A stretch of DNA of 64,000 nt. Origin: Methanomassiliicoccaceae archaeon UBA71. Its GTDB lineage: Archaea; Thermoplasmatota; Thermoplasmata; Methanomassiliicoccales; Methanomethylophilaceae. The DNA lies in NCBI GenBank assembly GCA_002504405.1, contig DARO01000005.1, positions 124,001 through 188,000 of the forward strand. Direction: 5' to 3'. This document shows positions 26,296-34,344 of this stretch, piece after piece (the first letter of the stretch is position 1; the number at the start of each line of letters is the position of its first letter). A program made the position numbers and the translations under genes. The notes beneath the pieces were generated by a model. The model worked only from the letters and a program-made list of their open reading frames with translations, searched no databases and was not told the origin of the DNA.

Positions 26296-26747
26296 TTGAG
26301 CATGAGCTCCGCGTTGCTGAGAGAGTACTTCCAGTCAGCGGGAAGGACTCCGTTCCTCTTGTAGTAGCGCTCGAGCCTCCTGATCTTTGCCTCGATCATG
26401 TTGAGACCCCTCTTGTTGGAGACATCTCCCTTGTTGTCCCTGAGGTGGACGTTAAGGTCGATGGCGCGCCTCATGAGGTTGGCCAGGTCTTCGGGAAGGG
26501 AAGATGCGACGCCCTTCTCCTCCATGATCTGGGTGATGGTCTTGCCGGTGGCGAGCTTGACGTTGGGGACACCGTACTGGTCCCTGAGAACGAGCCCGAT
26601 CTTGGCGGAGATCATTCCGTCCTTCGCGAGTTTCACGATGAGGTCCTCTATCTCGGTGGCGTTGAGAGGAACCCAGGTGGGGTTCTCGGAAATCATGGGG
26701 CGTTTCGAGCAGGATTTGCCCTTCCTTCTTGTGTGCATTCTTGCCAT
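26292..26747 (-). CDS. rps15: 30S ribosomal protein S15
   Basis: This 151-residue archaeal S15 begins MARMHTRRKGKSCSKRP and has the S13e/S15-type N-terminal extension (NPTWVPLNATEIEDLI, then LAKDGMISAKIGLVLRDQYGVP). The S15 core follows, with KGDVSNKRGLNMIEAKIRRLERYYKR. It binds 16S rRNA in the small subunit. Its stop overlaps the GTG of the DHH gene, so the S15-RecJ-like pair is translationally coupled. Confidence 0.97.
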   Translation of the reverse strand: MARMHTRRKGKSCSKRPMISENPTWVPLNATEIEDLIVKLAKDGMISAKIGLVLRDQYGVPNVKLATGKTITQIMEEKGVASSLPEDLANLMRRAIDLNVHLRDNKGDVSNKRGLNMIEAKIRRLERYYKRNGVLPADWKYSLSNAELMLK

Positions 26748-26824
26748 AGTCTGATCCTCCGAATCATGTCTAGGCGGCGAGGCTGATGGTTGCGATGGTT
26801 AAGCACTATTTAAAAGATGGGTTG

Positions 26825-27394
26825 TTAGGTGCCTGTCGCCCACGTCCCTCGTTTCTTTGTATCGAGGAGGAGCTCCTTGTTGGGACCATCCCTCAGAAGG
26901 AACGTTGCCCATTCCCTATCCATCTGCGGCTCCTCTTGCGCCCAGTATGCCAGACGGTTCCGGAGCCATAGGCAATCCTCGGTGATCGCGGAGTCACGTC
27001 CCTTTTCATCGGCTGAGTGCCACACCGCTGTGAGGCCATAAAGGACCATCCCTATGGCATGCGTCTCCACATGTATCGACGACGCGGCATGCGCTACCGC
27101 ACGGGCAGCCGCCTGTGCCGAGGGAAACCCCTCCGCTTCTGTCGCCGCACGGTGGGCATCCAGGATGTATTTCTTCGCCGTCGGCATCTTGATTTCCCCG
27201 CGGGACCAGGATTCCGTGACCTTCAGCAACGTGTCCAGGCGTCCGTCCGTCGGAAAGGCATTCTTGTACATCTTGGCATAGCGCGGCGCGCAGTCCAGGC
27301 ACCAGAGGACCAGCGCCCTGTGGTTCTGCTTGCAGATCAGCTCCCTTATGGGTTGCACGCACTCGCTTTCCCTCGTGAACATCAGCTTCTTCAT
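26825..27394 (-). CDS. Imm5-like putative immunity protein
   Basis: This 189-residue soluble helical protein resembles the Imm5 group of predicted immunity proteins. It has an N-terminal ALVLWCLDCAPRYAKMY region, then WSRGEIKMPTAKKYILDAHRAA and an Ala/His-rich segment AQAAARAVAHAASSIHVETHA, a pattern typical of that family. Members neutralise polymorphic toxins in bacteria. No toxin gene is nearby, so it may be an orphan antitoxin or have another role. A GTG at 27403 adds three residues, but GGAG at about 27403-27406 suits the ATG at 27394. The assignment rests on recalled family pattern only. Confidence 0.6.
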   Translation of the reverse strand: MKKLMFTRESECVQPIRELICKQNHRALVLWCLDCAPRYAKMYKNAFPTDGRLDTLLKVTESWSRGEIKMPTAKKYILDAHRAATEAEGFPSAQAAARAVAHAASSIHVETHAIGMVLYGLTAVWHSADEKGRDSAITEDCLWLRNRLAYWAQEEPQMDREWATFLLRDGPNKELLLDTKKRGTWATGT

Positions 27395-27488
27395 CCGGAT
27401 CACTCCTGAACCGGGCCCCCCCCCTGGTTTCCTGGGCCATTCGGGGATCGACGGACAACAATAATGGGGCGGTCGTCTGGTATGGTAA

Positions 27489-27510
27489 AGCCCGGGAGCG
27501 GTCCCGGGCT
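27489..27510 (-). terminator. Terminator hairpin of the 27522-28826 gene
   Basis: AGCCCGGGA and TCCCGGGCT form a perfect 9-bp stem with a GCGG loop (CCGC on the minus strand), 11 bases after the stop of the minus-strand membrane gene. The minus strand continues with TTACC, with no long T-run. Confidence 0.7.
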
Positions 27511-27521
27511 GTTTTGATGGG

Positions 27522-28826
27522 TCACATTCCCATGCGAGTCTTGACCTGCGGATTGAGGGTCAGGAACACTATGAAGAGTCCTGTGAGGATCAATGCCACA
27601 TTCATCAGGAGGTACAGGTTAGGGGACTTCAGCCCCATGACGAGCCCATATGCGTTGGCCAGGATCAGGATCGCCCCTCCCAGAAGCATTAGGACCCACA
27701 TGATCTTGTCCACGGTCTCGTTGCTCTTGTCGCGCTCCATGTACTCGCCGTATATGTATACCAGAGCGGCAGCGATGAATGCGAGCACCGACCAGATGCT
27801 TGCCAACGCGAACATGTCGAACAGAAGATACGCCATCATGGCCATGCCGAGGGTCATGATTATCCTGGACATGACATCCACCTTCTCCACGATCTTCCCC
27901 TCGTAGAGGTTCTTCGCCAGCAGGAATACCAGAATCCCTGCAAGGACGATTCCTATCCCGCCAACTATGACGGGGAACCTGTCCTGGAATTCCCCGTTTC
28001 CTACAACCATGCTGTACAGTCCGAGCAGGATGAGGATCAGGCTTATGGCGAATGTGACGTACGTCAGGTAAGTAGTGTTGTTGAAGAACTGCACGAGCTT
28101 CCCTATGCCATCGGTCGCCGGAGGTTCCGGTTCAGATGCGGGCCTGGGGGCGGGGCTTCTGAACAGCAGCAGGGACAGCTCCCCCTCATCCGCCTGTGTC
28201 TTCTGCCTCGTTTCCAAGAATCCAAGAAGCGCTATCATTATTCCCGATAACAGGAGGATGTAGACGCCTGTGGTGGGGTCCAAGACGTCACGGCGTATCC
28301 CTCCCGTGGTGGAGATCCCGCTCCATGAAGCCGTTATTATCCCCAGGATAACGATCACTATTCCGAGGATCAGCATAAGGTTCTTTCCGGCGGTCGTGGA
28401 AGTTACCAGATATAACTTGGATGCGTACTTGTTTATCTCCTTGATGCGGAGGCGGGGGAGGAGTACAAGTATCCCGGTTATCACCAGTACGATCAGTGCC
28501 ACCGTTGGAACGAATCTGATCCATCCGGCTTCCAGGACTGTGTTCTTGAATGCCCTGTGTGTGACAAGGTCGTATCCAGTGAATCCCAAGGACGGATCCA
28601 AGACACCCTTCATCATCGTCATGCCATATGACGCATACCCGAGGATGATGGCGAACATCAACAGCCAAACGGTAACGGAATAGGGGCCTATCTTTTTCTG
28701 GAACAGTTCGATTATCGACTTGCCGTTCTGAGGTGCAGGGTCGGTCAATGACTTGCTCTCCGAGGGTACGGGAGCCTCATCGACGCCATCCGGCATCGAA
28801 TCGTTCATGTTGTTTTCATCTGTCAT
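27522..28826 (-). CDS. Multi-pass membrane protein of unknown function
   Basis: I do not recognise a family. The 434-residue chain has a polar, Asp/Pro-rich cytoplasmic-looking N-terminus (about residues 1-45), then about ten hydrophobic segments in two groups. A hydrophilic, Pro-rich linker (about 208-235, containing RSPAPRPASEPEPPATDG) separates the groups. Several helices are rich in Ile, Leu and Gly (MLILGIVIVILGII, ISLILILLGLYSMV), as in small integral scaffolds. No catalytic or binding motif is visible. The upstream 460 bases are unusual and free of clear genes. The gene stands alone with its own terminator. Confidence 0.55.
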   Translation of the reverse strand: MTDENNMNDSMPDGVDEAPVPSESKSLTDPAPQNGKSIIELFQKKIGPYSVTVWLLMFAIILGYASYGMTMMKGVLDPSLGFTGYDLVTHRAFKNTVLEAGWIRFVPTVALIVLVITGILVLLPRLRIKEINKYASKLYLVTSTTAGKNLMLILGIVIVILGIITASWSGISTTGGIRRDVLDPTTGVYILLLSGIMIALLGFLETRQKTQADEGELSLLLFRSPAPRPASEPEPPATDGIGKLVQFFNNTTYLTYVTFAISLILILLGLYSMVVGNGEFQDRFPVIVGGIGIVLAGILVFLLAKNLYEGKIVEKVDVMSRIIMTLGMAMMAYLLFDMFALASIWSVLAFIAAALVYIYGEYMERDKSNETVDKIMWVLMLLGGAILILANAYGLVMGLKSPNLYLLMNVALILTGLFIVFLTLNPQVKTRMGM

Positions 28827-29288
28827 CGTATCACCAGATCCCGGAGAGGACGGATGCTACCGTTTATTCCTTGTTCTGCGCTCCTTGGTGTGAGGCATTC
28901 TGGATTCAGCGAACCTCATTCTCTCCGCGTATGGTCGTTTTCCGAATGTCCTGTCATGAGACGCCAGGTCCATTCCGATAATACATCGTTCCATTCGCTA
29001 TTAATTACTTAGTACTCAGTACTGAAAACGACCCCTTCTACTCTGTCGAGTTTCGAAAAATATGTTGTGTTCTTCCGTATTCTGGACTTTTGTGGGTCGA
29101 ACGACCCCTTCAGAATGTCCTGGCAGGGGATGCCGATCCAAAGAGGGCGGCACTCGAAGTCACGATGCAGCTCACCTTTAGGTTTAGGCAAGCAAGTACT
29201 GTGGGGCACCGACGCGCCCCATCACGTCCAAGGGGGCCGCAGGCCGTACGGATGTTGTCTTGGAAGCAAGGCGAGGCAAGGTCTGGTC
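28827..29288. other. 460-base intergenic region with short repeats, no clear gene
   Basis: The AACGACCCCTTC sequence occurs twice (29027-29038 and 29100-29111). GGTCGTTTTC at 28933-28942 is the inverse of GAAAACGACC at 29023-29032. GAATGTCCTG occurs at about 28944 and 29112, and AGTACT is repeated around 29010-29022. A minus-strand frame (29009-29209, 66 codons) is open but shows no recognisable product. The left part should hold the promoter for the gene at 27522-28826. The repeats could be remnants of a mobile element or a structured RNA. I could not find the motifs of SRP or RNase P RNA. Confidence 0.35.
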
Positions 29289-29651
29289 TCATGATTTACC
29301 GAGACGGGCCCTCACGGCCTCCATCGCCCACGGGACCGTGTCCTCGTACTCATCCCTGTCAAAAGACAGCCTTTCAGGCAGTTCGGAGAACAGGCGGGAC
29401 TTCATCTCGCAGCTCCCCTCGACACGGTTCCCGAGCACGGCCGCGCACACATAGCAGTGGCCGATGTCACGGGTCCCGACGATCTCGATGGAGTACCCGG
29501 CCTCCTCCCTGAATTCACGGATGCATGCCTCTTCGGGAGTCTCGCCCGGTTCGATGTGCCCGCCCGGCATCTCCCATCCTCCACGGCCATCGTGCCAGAC
29601 CATGAGGTAAGCATCCCCTTCGAACGCCACGGCATATGCGGTGCCCATCAT
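29289..29651 (-). CDS. Nudix hydrolase
   Basis: This 120-residue protein has a complete Nudix box, G-x5-E-x7-REUXEEXGU, as GGHIEPGETPEEA followed by CIREFREEAGY. It cleaves nucleoside diphosphates linked to another group; the substrate cannot be told. It is closest in size to MutT-like housecleaning enzymes. Its start ATG overlaps the fibrillarin gene's stop in an ATGA at 29648-29651, so the two are translated together. The Met three bases later is an alternative start. Confidence 0.9.
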   Translation of the reverse strand: MMGTAYAVAFEGDAYLMVWHDGRGGWEMPGGHIEPGETPEEACIREFREEAGYSIEIVGTRDIGHCYVCAAVLGNRVEGSCEMKSRLFSELPERLSFDRDEYEDTVPWAMEAVRARLGKS

Positions 29652-30322
29652 CCCCGCCTCTCGAAGACTATCATGGCGTGGGCCTTCTCGTACGGCTCCA
29701 GTTCGCGCATGTCAAGCACCCTGAAACCCCTTTCCTTGATGCGCGCCTCCGAGTTCCTGAACACGGTCTCCGGGGGGAGGGTGACATCCTCGGACCTGGC
29801 CTTCACCGCCACCATGCCGATGTCGGCTCCGAAGGCGTCCATGTTGTCGCATATGATGTCCGCCTGCATCTTCTGGGCGACATCCTGGTAGACCACATCA
29901 ACGGAGTCGGCGAACATGGCGTATTCCGACGGCCTGGTGGCATCTCCAAGGATGGGTATCATCGACGGGCGCTCTTCGCAGGTTCTGACGAGGTCCCTGA
30001 ACATCCTCTGGGAGAACTCCACGCAGTACACCTTCCCGTCACGGCAGATGTCCGCGACGTGGGACGGGGTCGTCCCGCTGGATGCACCCAGGTACAGGAC
30101 TCTGGAATCCCTCCTGAACGGAAGGATCGTCCCGCCGACCGTGATGTATGCGCTGAGCTTGCTGCGACGGGGATCCCATTCCCTGAACTCCACGCCATCC
30201 GAGCGCACCAGCCTCTCCCCGTACACGCGCTTGCCCGGGCATGCGGACTCGGTGTAGAGGCGCCCCCTCTCGGAGAACACCCGGCCAGATGAGAATTCGA
30301 GAGGCTCCATGCCTTGCGCCAT
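29648..30322 (-). CDS. flpA: Fibrillarin-like rRNA/tRNA 2'-O-methyltransferase
   Basis: FlpA is the catalytic subunit of the C/D-box sRNP, methylating rRNA and tRNA 2'-OH groups with Nop5 and L7Ae. The 224-residue protein has the SAM-binding GASSGTTPSHVAD near residue 79, the YCVEFS strand, ILGDATRP, and VVYQDVAQK, all fibrillarin signatures. The ATG at 30322 has GGTGGG upstream. The ATG at 30310 lies about 26 bases from the TTTTATAC box and could be used in a leaderless mRNA. It overlaps the Nudix gene and is divergent from the NAD kinase fusion. Nop5, its usual neighbour, is not in the window. Confidence 0.95.
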   Translation of the reverse strand: MAQGMEPLEFSSGRVFSERGRLYTESACPGKRVYGERLVRSDGVEFREWDPRRSKLSAYITVGGTILPFRRDSRVLYLGASSGTTPSHVADICRDGKVYCVEFSQRMFRDLVRTCEERPSMIPILGDATRPSEYAMFADSVDVVYQDVAQKMQADIICDNMDAFGADIGMVAVKARSEDVTLPPETVFRNSEARIKERGFRVLDMRELEPYEKAHAMIVFERRG

Positions 30323-30332
30323 TGCCCACCGT

Positions 30333-30341
30333 GTATAAAAG
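30333..30341. promoter_or_regulatory. Shared TATA element between flpA and the NAD kinase fusion
   Basis: GTATAAAAG reads as a TATA box on the plus strand, 27 bases (centre to ATG) before the start at 30364, and its complement reads TTTTATAC toward flpA. A leaderless transcript of the NAD kinase fusion is the likely result. Confidence 0.6.
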
Positions 30342-30363
30342 GGAGAACACCATCCCTCGCCCT

Positions 30364-31971
30364 ATGATCACGATGGATACCCTTTCCGCGATCGCGGATG
30401 CGGTCCAAGAGGCCATAGAGAAGATCCCGGACCACAGATGCAAGGCGGACAAGGTGTGCATGGGGGCGGATGGCACCCCGACATCACAGATCGACAAGGT
30501 CGCGGAGAACGCCGCCCTGATGTACATACAATCCAACCGCATACCGCTGAACGTCCTCAGCGAGGAGATCGGGTTCGTCGACAACGGGGCCGAGGAGACC
30601 CTGGTGATGGATCCGATCGACGGCACGTCCAACGCCATAGCGGGCATCCCTTACTACACGATCTCCCTCGCCGTCGGTACCGAGAGGCTGTCTGACATCA
30701 GGCTCGGGTACCTCAGGAACCCTGTGACCGGGGACATCTACTGTGCGGAGAAGGGCCACGGCGCCTACAAGAACGGATGCAGGATAGGCGTAAGGGCACC
30801 AGTCGTGGACGATCTCTTCGTAATGATATACATGGGCAACCACGCGCATCCGGATGCGTTCGCAGTCGCCAAGAAGGTCAGGTCCTCGCGCTCGCTGGGG
30901 TGCTCGTCCCTGGAGATGGCCATCGTCGCGGAGGGGGAGGCGGACGGGTTCCTGATGAAGTCGGAGAGCTACTTCAGGTCGGTCCGTATCGTGGACATAG
31001 CCGCCAGCACCATCATACTAAGGGAGGCCGGAGGTGAGGTGTACGACCTGGAGGGCAATGTGCTGGACATGCCATTCGACATAGAGCACAGGGCCAACTT
31101 CCTTGCAGTCGGGGACTACAGGGTCTACAACATAATCATGAGGCACAGGGATGTGAGCGAGCATCACAGGTACGGCATCTACACCAATGTCCACGTCAAG
31201 CATGCTGTGGACTACACCCAGCAGGTCATCGACGCCCTGGGGGAAAACCCGTACTTCCTGGATAGCGACATCGCAGAAGTCATGGGGCTGCCCGGCATGC
31301 CCCTGGACGACATGGACGTGGACACGGTCATCGTCGTGGGCGGGGACGGCACACTCCTGAGGGCGCTCCAGCACACGGATGCCAAGGTCATCGGGATCAA
31401 CGGAGGCAGCGTGGGATTCCTCGCCGAGATCGACCACGACAACATCTCAGAGGGTATAGCCAGGCTCCTCAGGGAGGACTACATCGTCGAGACCAGGTTC
31501 AGACTCAGCTGCTGGTACAATGGCGAGTACCTGATGGATTCCGTGAACGAGGCCGTGGTGCACACGGACACTGTTGCGAAGATCAGGCATTTCAAGGTAT
31601 ATGTGGACGACGTCCTGGCATCGGAGATGAGGTCGGACGGCGTCATCGTCTCCACCCCCACGGGATCCACATGCTACGCCATGAGCCTGGGCGCCCCGTA
31701 CATGGACCCCAAGGTCAGGGCCCTGATGGTGGTTCCGATGGCCGCATACAAGTTCAACTCGCGTCCGTTCGTCGTGCCGGCAACATCGAAGGTTACCGTG
31801 GAGAACGTCATGGACAAGGGTTGCCTGATAGTTCTGGACGGTCAGGAGGAGTACGTGATGGATGGTGGGTCGAAGGTGGAGTTCAGGATATCTGACCGCA
31901 AGGCCAGGTTCATACGCTTCGACACGGACTTCTATTCGCGTGTGCGCGAGAAGCTGGTGAACACACTATGA
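30364..31971 (+). CDS. Bifunctional NADP phosphatase / NAD kinase (IMPase-NADK fusion)
   Basis: This 535-residue fusion joins an inositol-monophosphatase-like domain (about residues 1-255) to an NAD kinase domain (about 265-535). The first has NVLSEEIG near 63-70, DPIDGTSN at 83-90 and RIVDIAAS near 208-215, the metal and phosphate motifs. The second has VVGGDGTLLRAL near 325, GINGGSVGFLAEID near 344 and STPTGSTCYAMSLGAP near 438. The same order occurs in a Methanocaldococcus protein reported to be both NADP phosphatase and NAD kinase, so it probably sets the NAD/NADP balance. An upstream in-frame extension from 30241 is antisense to flpA and was rejected. Its stop overlaps the next start. 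Confidence 0.93.
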   Translation: MITMDTLSAIADAVQEAIEKIPDHRCKADKVCMGADGTPTSQIDKVAENAALMYIQSNRIPLNVLSEEIGFVDNGAEETLVMDPIDGTSNAIAGIPYYTISLAVGTERLSDIRLGYLRNPVTGDIYCAEKGHGAYKNGCRIGVRAPVVDDLFVMIYMGNHAHPDAFAVAKKVRSSRSLGCSSLEMAIVAEGEADGFLMKSESYFRSVRIVDIAASTIILREAGGEVYDLEGNVLDMPFDIEHRANFLAVGDYRVYNIIMRHRDVSEHHRYGIYTNVHVKHAVDYTQQVIDALGENPYFLDSDIAEVMGLPGMPLDDMDVDTVIVVGGDGTLLRALQHTDAKVIGINGGSVGFLAEIDHDNISEGIARLLREDYIVETRFRLSCWYNGEYLMDSVNEAVVHTDTVAKIRHFKVYVDDVLASEMRSDGVIVSTPTGSTCYAMSLGAPYMDPKVRALMVVPMAAYKFNSRPFVVPATSKVTVENVMDKGCLIVLDGQEEYVMDGGSKVEFRISDRKARFIRFDTDFYSRVREKLVNTL

Positions 31972-32345
31972 TGAACCGTGTCTATGCGGTCGACATCGAC
32001 TTCATCGACGGTTTCAACGAGGCCGCCAGATCCACGTACCCTGACGAGTTCCTGTGCATGACGCGCGAGGTAGACGGCGTCATCACGGAGATGGTCCTGC
32101 TTCCCGGAACGGTGTACGGCGACAGCCACAGCTTCCTGAACCAGTGGATGGCGCCCATAGACTACAGCCTGGCAGGGTCGGCCCATTCTCATCCTGGCTA
32201 TTCCAACGAGCCATCGGATGCCGACAAGGAGTTCTTCAGCAACACGGGAGGCGTCCACTTCATCACATGTCAGCCTTACGACAGGACCAGCTGGCGCGCG
32301 TACGACTCCAGAGGGGAGCCGATCGACCTCGAGGTAATTTACTGA
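31968..32345 (+). CDS. JAMM/MPN+ metalloprotease
   Basis: This 125-residue protein contains the JAMM signature HSHPGYSNEPSDADKEFF (H-x-H-P...S-x2-D, where the two His and the Asp bind zinc) and an upstream glutamate region TREVDGVITEMVLLPG. Archaeal JAMM proteins remove ubiquitin-like SAMP tags or act in sulfur transfer. The small size fits a stand-alone JAB domain. Its start overlaps the stop of the NAD kinase fusion (31968-31971), so they are coupled; why NADP metabolism and a deconjugase should be linked is unknown. Its end overlaps the convergent gene by seven bases. Confidence 0.88.
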   Translation: MMNRVYAVDIDFIDGFNEAARSTYPDEFLCMTREVDGVITEMVLLPGTVYGDSHSFLNQWMAPIDYSLAGSAHSHPGYSNEPSDADKEFFSNTGGVHFITCQPYDRTSWRAYDSRGEPIDLEVIY

Positions 32346-33715
32346 TATCTGCAGCAGGAGTCGATCAGGTCCTCGGCGATCTCCATCAGGCCGATGAGGT
32401 AGGCGCGGTCCTTGGATTCGGCCACCACCTCCAGCATGGGGGGCTGTGAGCGCTTAAGCTCCACCAGGAACCACCCCTCCTTCATGTCCACACGCCACGA
32501 TTCGCCCCTGGACATCCATGTTCCATCCAGGTCCTCTATTTTCTCGGGAACGGCATGGGCGAAAACCTCCGGGTCGCATCCGCATTCAAGGCGCTTCGTC
32601 TGGCGGTGGTAGTCAGGAAAGGCATCGACAATCTTGTTCAGGCTGTTGGACCTCGCTATGCTGGCTATTATCGCGGCCGCCTGTATGCCATCGGGCATGG
32701 TGCTGATGTTTCCGAATATCATGCCGGTCTCGTATACCCCCACCTCCGCTCCTTCGGAAACAGCCTCGCATACGGATCCGATATTCATGGCGGTCATCAC
32801 CGTCTCCAGCTTCCTCTCGGCCTGGTGCGGAGCGTCCTCCATGAGCCCGTCCAACTCGCCGTTGAACGCATCCATGATCACGGACGGCACATGCAGCGGT
32901 ACGGCGATCTTAGAAGGCTTGAGGTACATGACGATCAGCGCGATGACCTTGTAATAGTCTATCATCCTGCCCTTCTCATCCACCACTGCCATCATGGTCC
33001 CGATGCGGTTCAGGGCTATGCCGATGCTCCCGGGATTGGAGCCTACGAGCCTTATGACATCCCCGGGGGACTGTCCAAGGTCCATGACCTCATCGAATTT
33101 GCGCATCGGGTCCCACTGGGCGTTGATCGTCAGGACGTCTGCCCCCATGTGGGTCAGCACCTGCGGGGCCGAATGGGCCACGGGCCCGCATTCGCAGTCG
33201 AGTATGATCGAGCAGTTAGCACCGGGCGTGAGGAGGGACATAAGCTTCGAGTTGTACTCTGCCACCGCATTGTAGTACTTGAAGACGTGACCGAGGTTTC
33301 CTGATTCCGGGAGCTCCGGCGGATACTCGGTGTACTTCTCCAGATGCCTTATCTGTTCCTTTCTGAACAGGCTTCCGTCTGGGTTGATGAGGACATAACC
33401 GCTGGTCATCTCGTCGCTGCGGTACTCTGTCACATACACGGCGCAGTCCCCTTTGGATGCGGCCATCGCGGCAACCGGCCCGCTCGCCACACCTATGTCG
33501 ATCACATCCGCGCCAGACGACATTATCCCTGCGATCAGGGCCTCCTTCATCATGCAGCTGCTCTTCATCAGATCCATGGCCACAACTATCCTGCGGTAGT
33601 CCATAGCCAGGGCATGGCCGATGACCATCCCCATCTCGGGGGTGATGTTCTCTGACGGCGATGACATAAGAATCATGCCGTTGTCCAGCTGCATGATGCG
33701 CCTATTGCCCAACAC
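32339..33715 (-). CDS. Phosphohexomutase-like protein lacking active-site motifs
   Basis: Sequence order matches phosphomannomutase/phosphoglucomutase over most of its 458 residues: ITPEMGMVIGHALA, DYRRIVVAMDLMKSSCMMKEALIAGIMSSG, ADVIDIGVASGPVAAMA, and a C-terminal WFLVELKRSQ region. But the catalytic sites are missing. The phospho-serine loop TASHNP is replaced by TEYRSDEMTSG, the metal loop DGDADR by ALNRIGTM in a GIALNRIGTMMAVVDEKGR context, and the phosphate-binding RxSGTEP by ELKRSQPPM. It is therefore probably a non-catalytic relative with a regulatory or binding role. The ATG at 33694 (MQLDNG) may be the true start. It is monocistronic and convergent with the JAMM gene. Confidence 0.8.
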   Translation of the reverse strand: MLGNRRIMQLDNGMILMSSPSENITPEMGMVIGHALAMDYRRIVVAMDLMKSSCMMKEALIAGIMSSGADVIDIGVASGPVAAMAASKGDCAVYVTEYRSDEMTSGYVLINPDGSLFRKEQIRHLEKYTEYPPELPESGNLGHVFKYYNAVAEYNSKLMSLLTPGANCSIILDCECGPVAHSAPQVLTHMGADVLTINAQWDPMRKFDEVMDLGQSPGDVIRLVGSNPGSIGIALNRIGTMMAVVDEKGRMIDYYKVIALIVMYLKPSKIAVPLHVPSVIMDAFNGELDGLMEDAPHQAERKLETVMTAMNIGSVCEAVSEGAEVGVYETGMIFGNISTMPDGIQAAAIIASIARSNSLNKIVDAFPDYHRQTKRLECGCDPEVFAHAVPEKIEDLDGTWMSRGESWRVDMKEGWFLVELKRSQPPMLEVVAESKDRAYLIGLMEIAEDLIDSCCRYQ

Positions 33716-33860
33716 CCTTCATATTGATTTTGGTCGCTCATCACAGGTGTTTTTCGAAGTTTCGGCCGTCTTCAAGGTCAATCGTCCTGCATTTGAGACC
33801 TAGTTTTCCCAGCAATACCCCGAAAGTATCGGAAATGACGGATTCTAACGGTTTTCCCAA

Positions 33861-33914
33861 ATAAATTATATATATCAAAAAACAGGTTTTTGCTTTAAAT
33901 ACAAGGGGGGATAA
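33861..33914 (+). promoter_or_regulatory. Promoter of the 33924 small protein
   Basis: AATTATATATATC at about 33864-33876 is a strong TATA box, followed by TTTAAATAC near 33894-33902. AAGGGGGGATAA at 33903-33914 is a G-rich possible ribosome-binding site ten or more bases before the ATG at 33924. The 200 bases upstream back to 33716 are AT-rich and hold no other gene. Confidence 0.55.
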
Positions 33915-33923
33915 ACTATAGTA

Positions 33924-34136
33924 ATGGAGTGCATCGACTTCAAGAAGGCGCAGGCTATCGCTAAAAACAAGGGTCTCAAGCCCGGAAAGGTGAAGGGGAC
34001 TGACGGTGTCCAGTTCACGAAGGGCAAGAACGACAGGTTGGATGTCATCACCTGGGAGGAGTTCGAGGCCATCCTTGCGAAGAGGAATCTCGCCATTTAC
34101 GAGTCCGGCGGCTGGATGAAGATAATGAAGAAGTGA
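33924..34136 (+). CDS. Small basic protein of unknown function
   Basis: This 70-residue protein (MECIDFKKAQAIAKNKGLKP...) is Lys-rich with one Cys, no membrane helix and no familiar motif. The C-terminal half, DVITWEEFEAILAKRNLAIYESG, is well formed, with an amphipathic pattern. It has a strong TATA-rich promoter and codon use like its neighbours, so it is likely a real expressed gene. A tRNA-Leu follows 63 bases later. A DNA- or RNA-binding role is possible from its charge, but this is a guess. Confidence 0.6.
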   Translation: MECIDFKKAQAIAKNKGLKPGKVKGTDGVQFTKGKNDRLDVITWEEFEAILAKRNLAIYESGGWMKIMKK

Positions 34137-34199
34137 TCTGACCGCCCTCGGACTAGTAATTAATAAATACAACTACGCAATCATGGCGTCAGGCTCAAT

Positions 34200-34286
34200 G
34201 CAAGGGTATCCGAGCCTGGCCAAAGGAGATAGGTTCAGGGCCTATTCTCGTAGGAGTTCGAGGGTTCAAATCCCTTCCCTTGCACC
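34200..34286 (+). tRNA. tRNA-Leu (anticodon CAG)
   Basis: Acceptor GCAAGGG pairs with CCCTTGC, discriminator is A, and CCA is encoded at 34284-34286. The stem ATAGG/CCTAT encloses TTCAGGG, giving CAG for CUG. The long variable arm (TCTCGTAGGAGTTCG region) fits class II Leu. A TATA-like AATAAATAC sits at about 34162-34170. Confidence 0.95.
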
Positions 34287-34344
34287 ATTCCCCTTTTACT
34301 TTTTCCCATGATTGCATGATTGGACGGGGTGTTTCGAACTTCCC

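Noticed and set aside
28827..29288. SRP RNA or RNase P RNA in the long gap
   Set aside because: I looked for the conserved cores of both and did not find them. Only short repeats are present.
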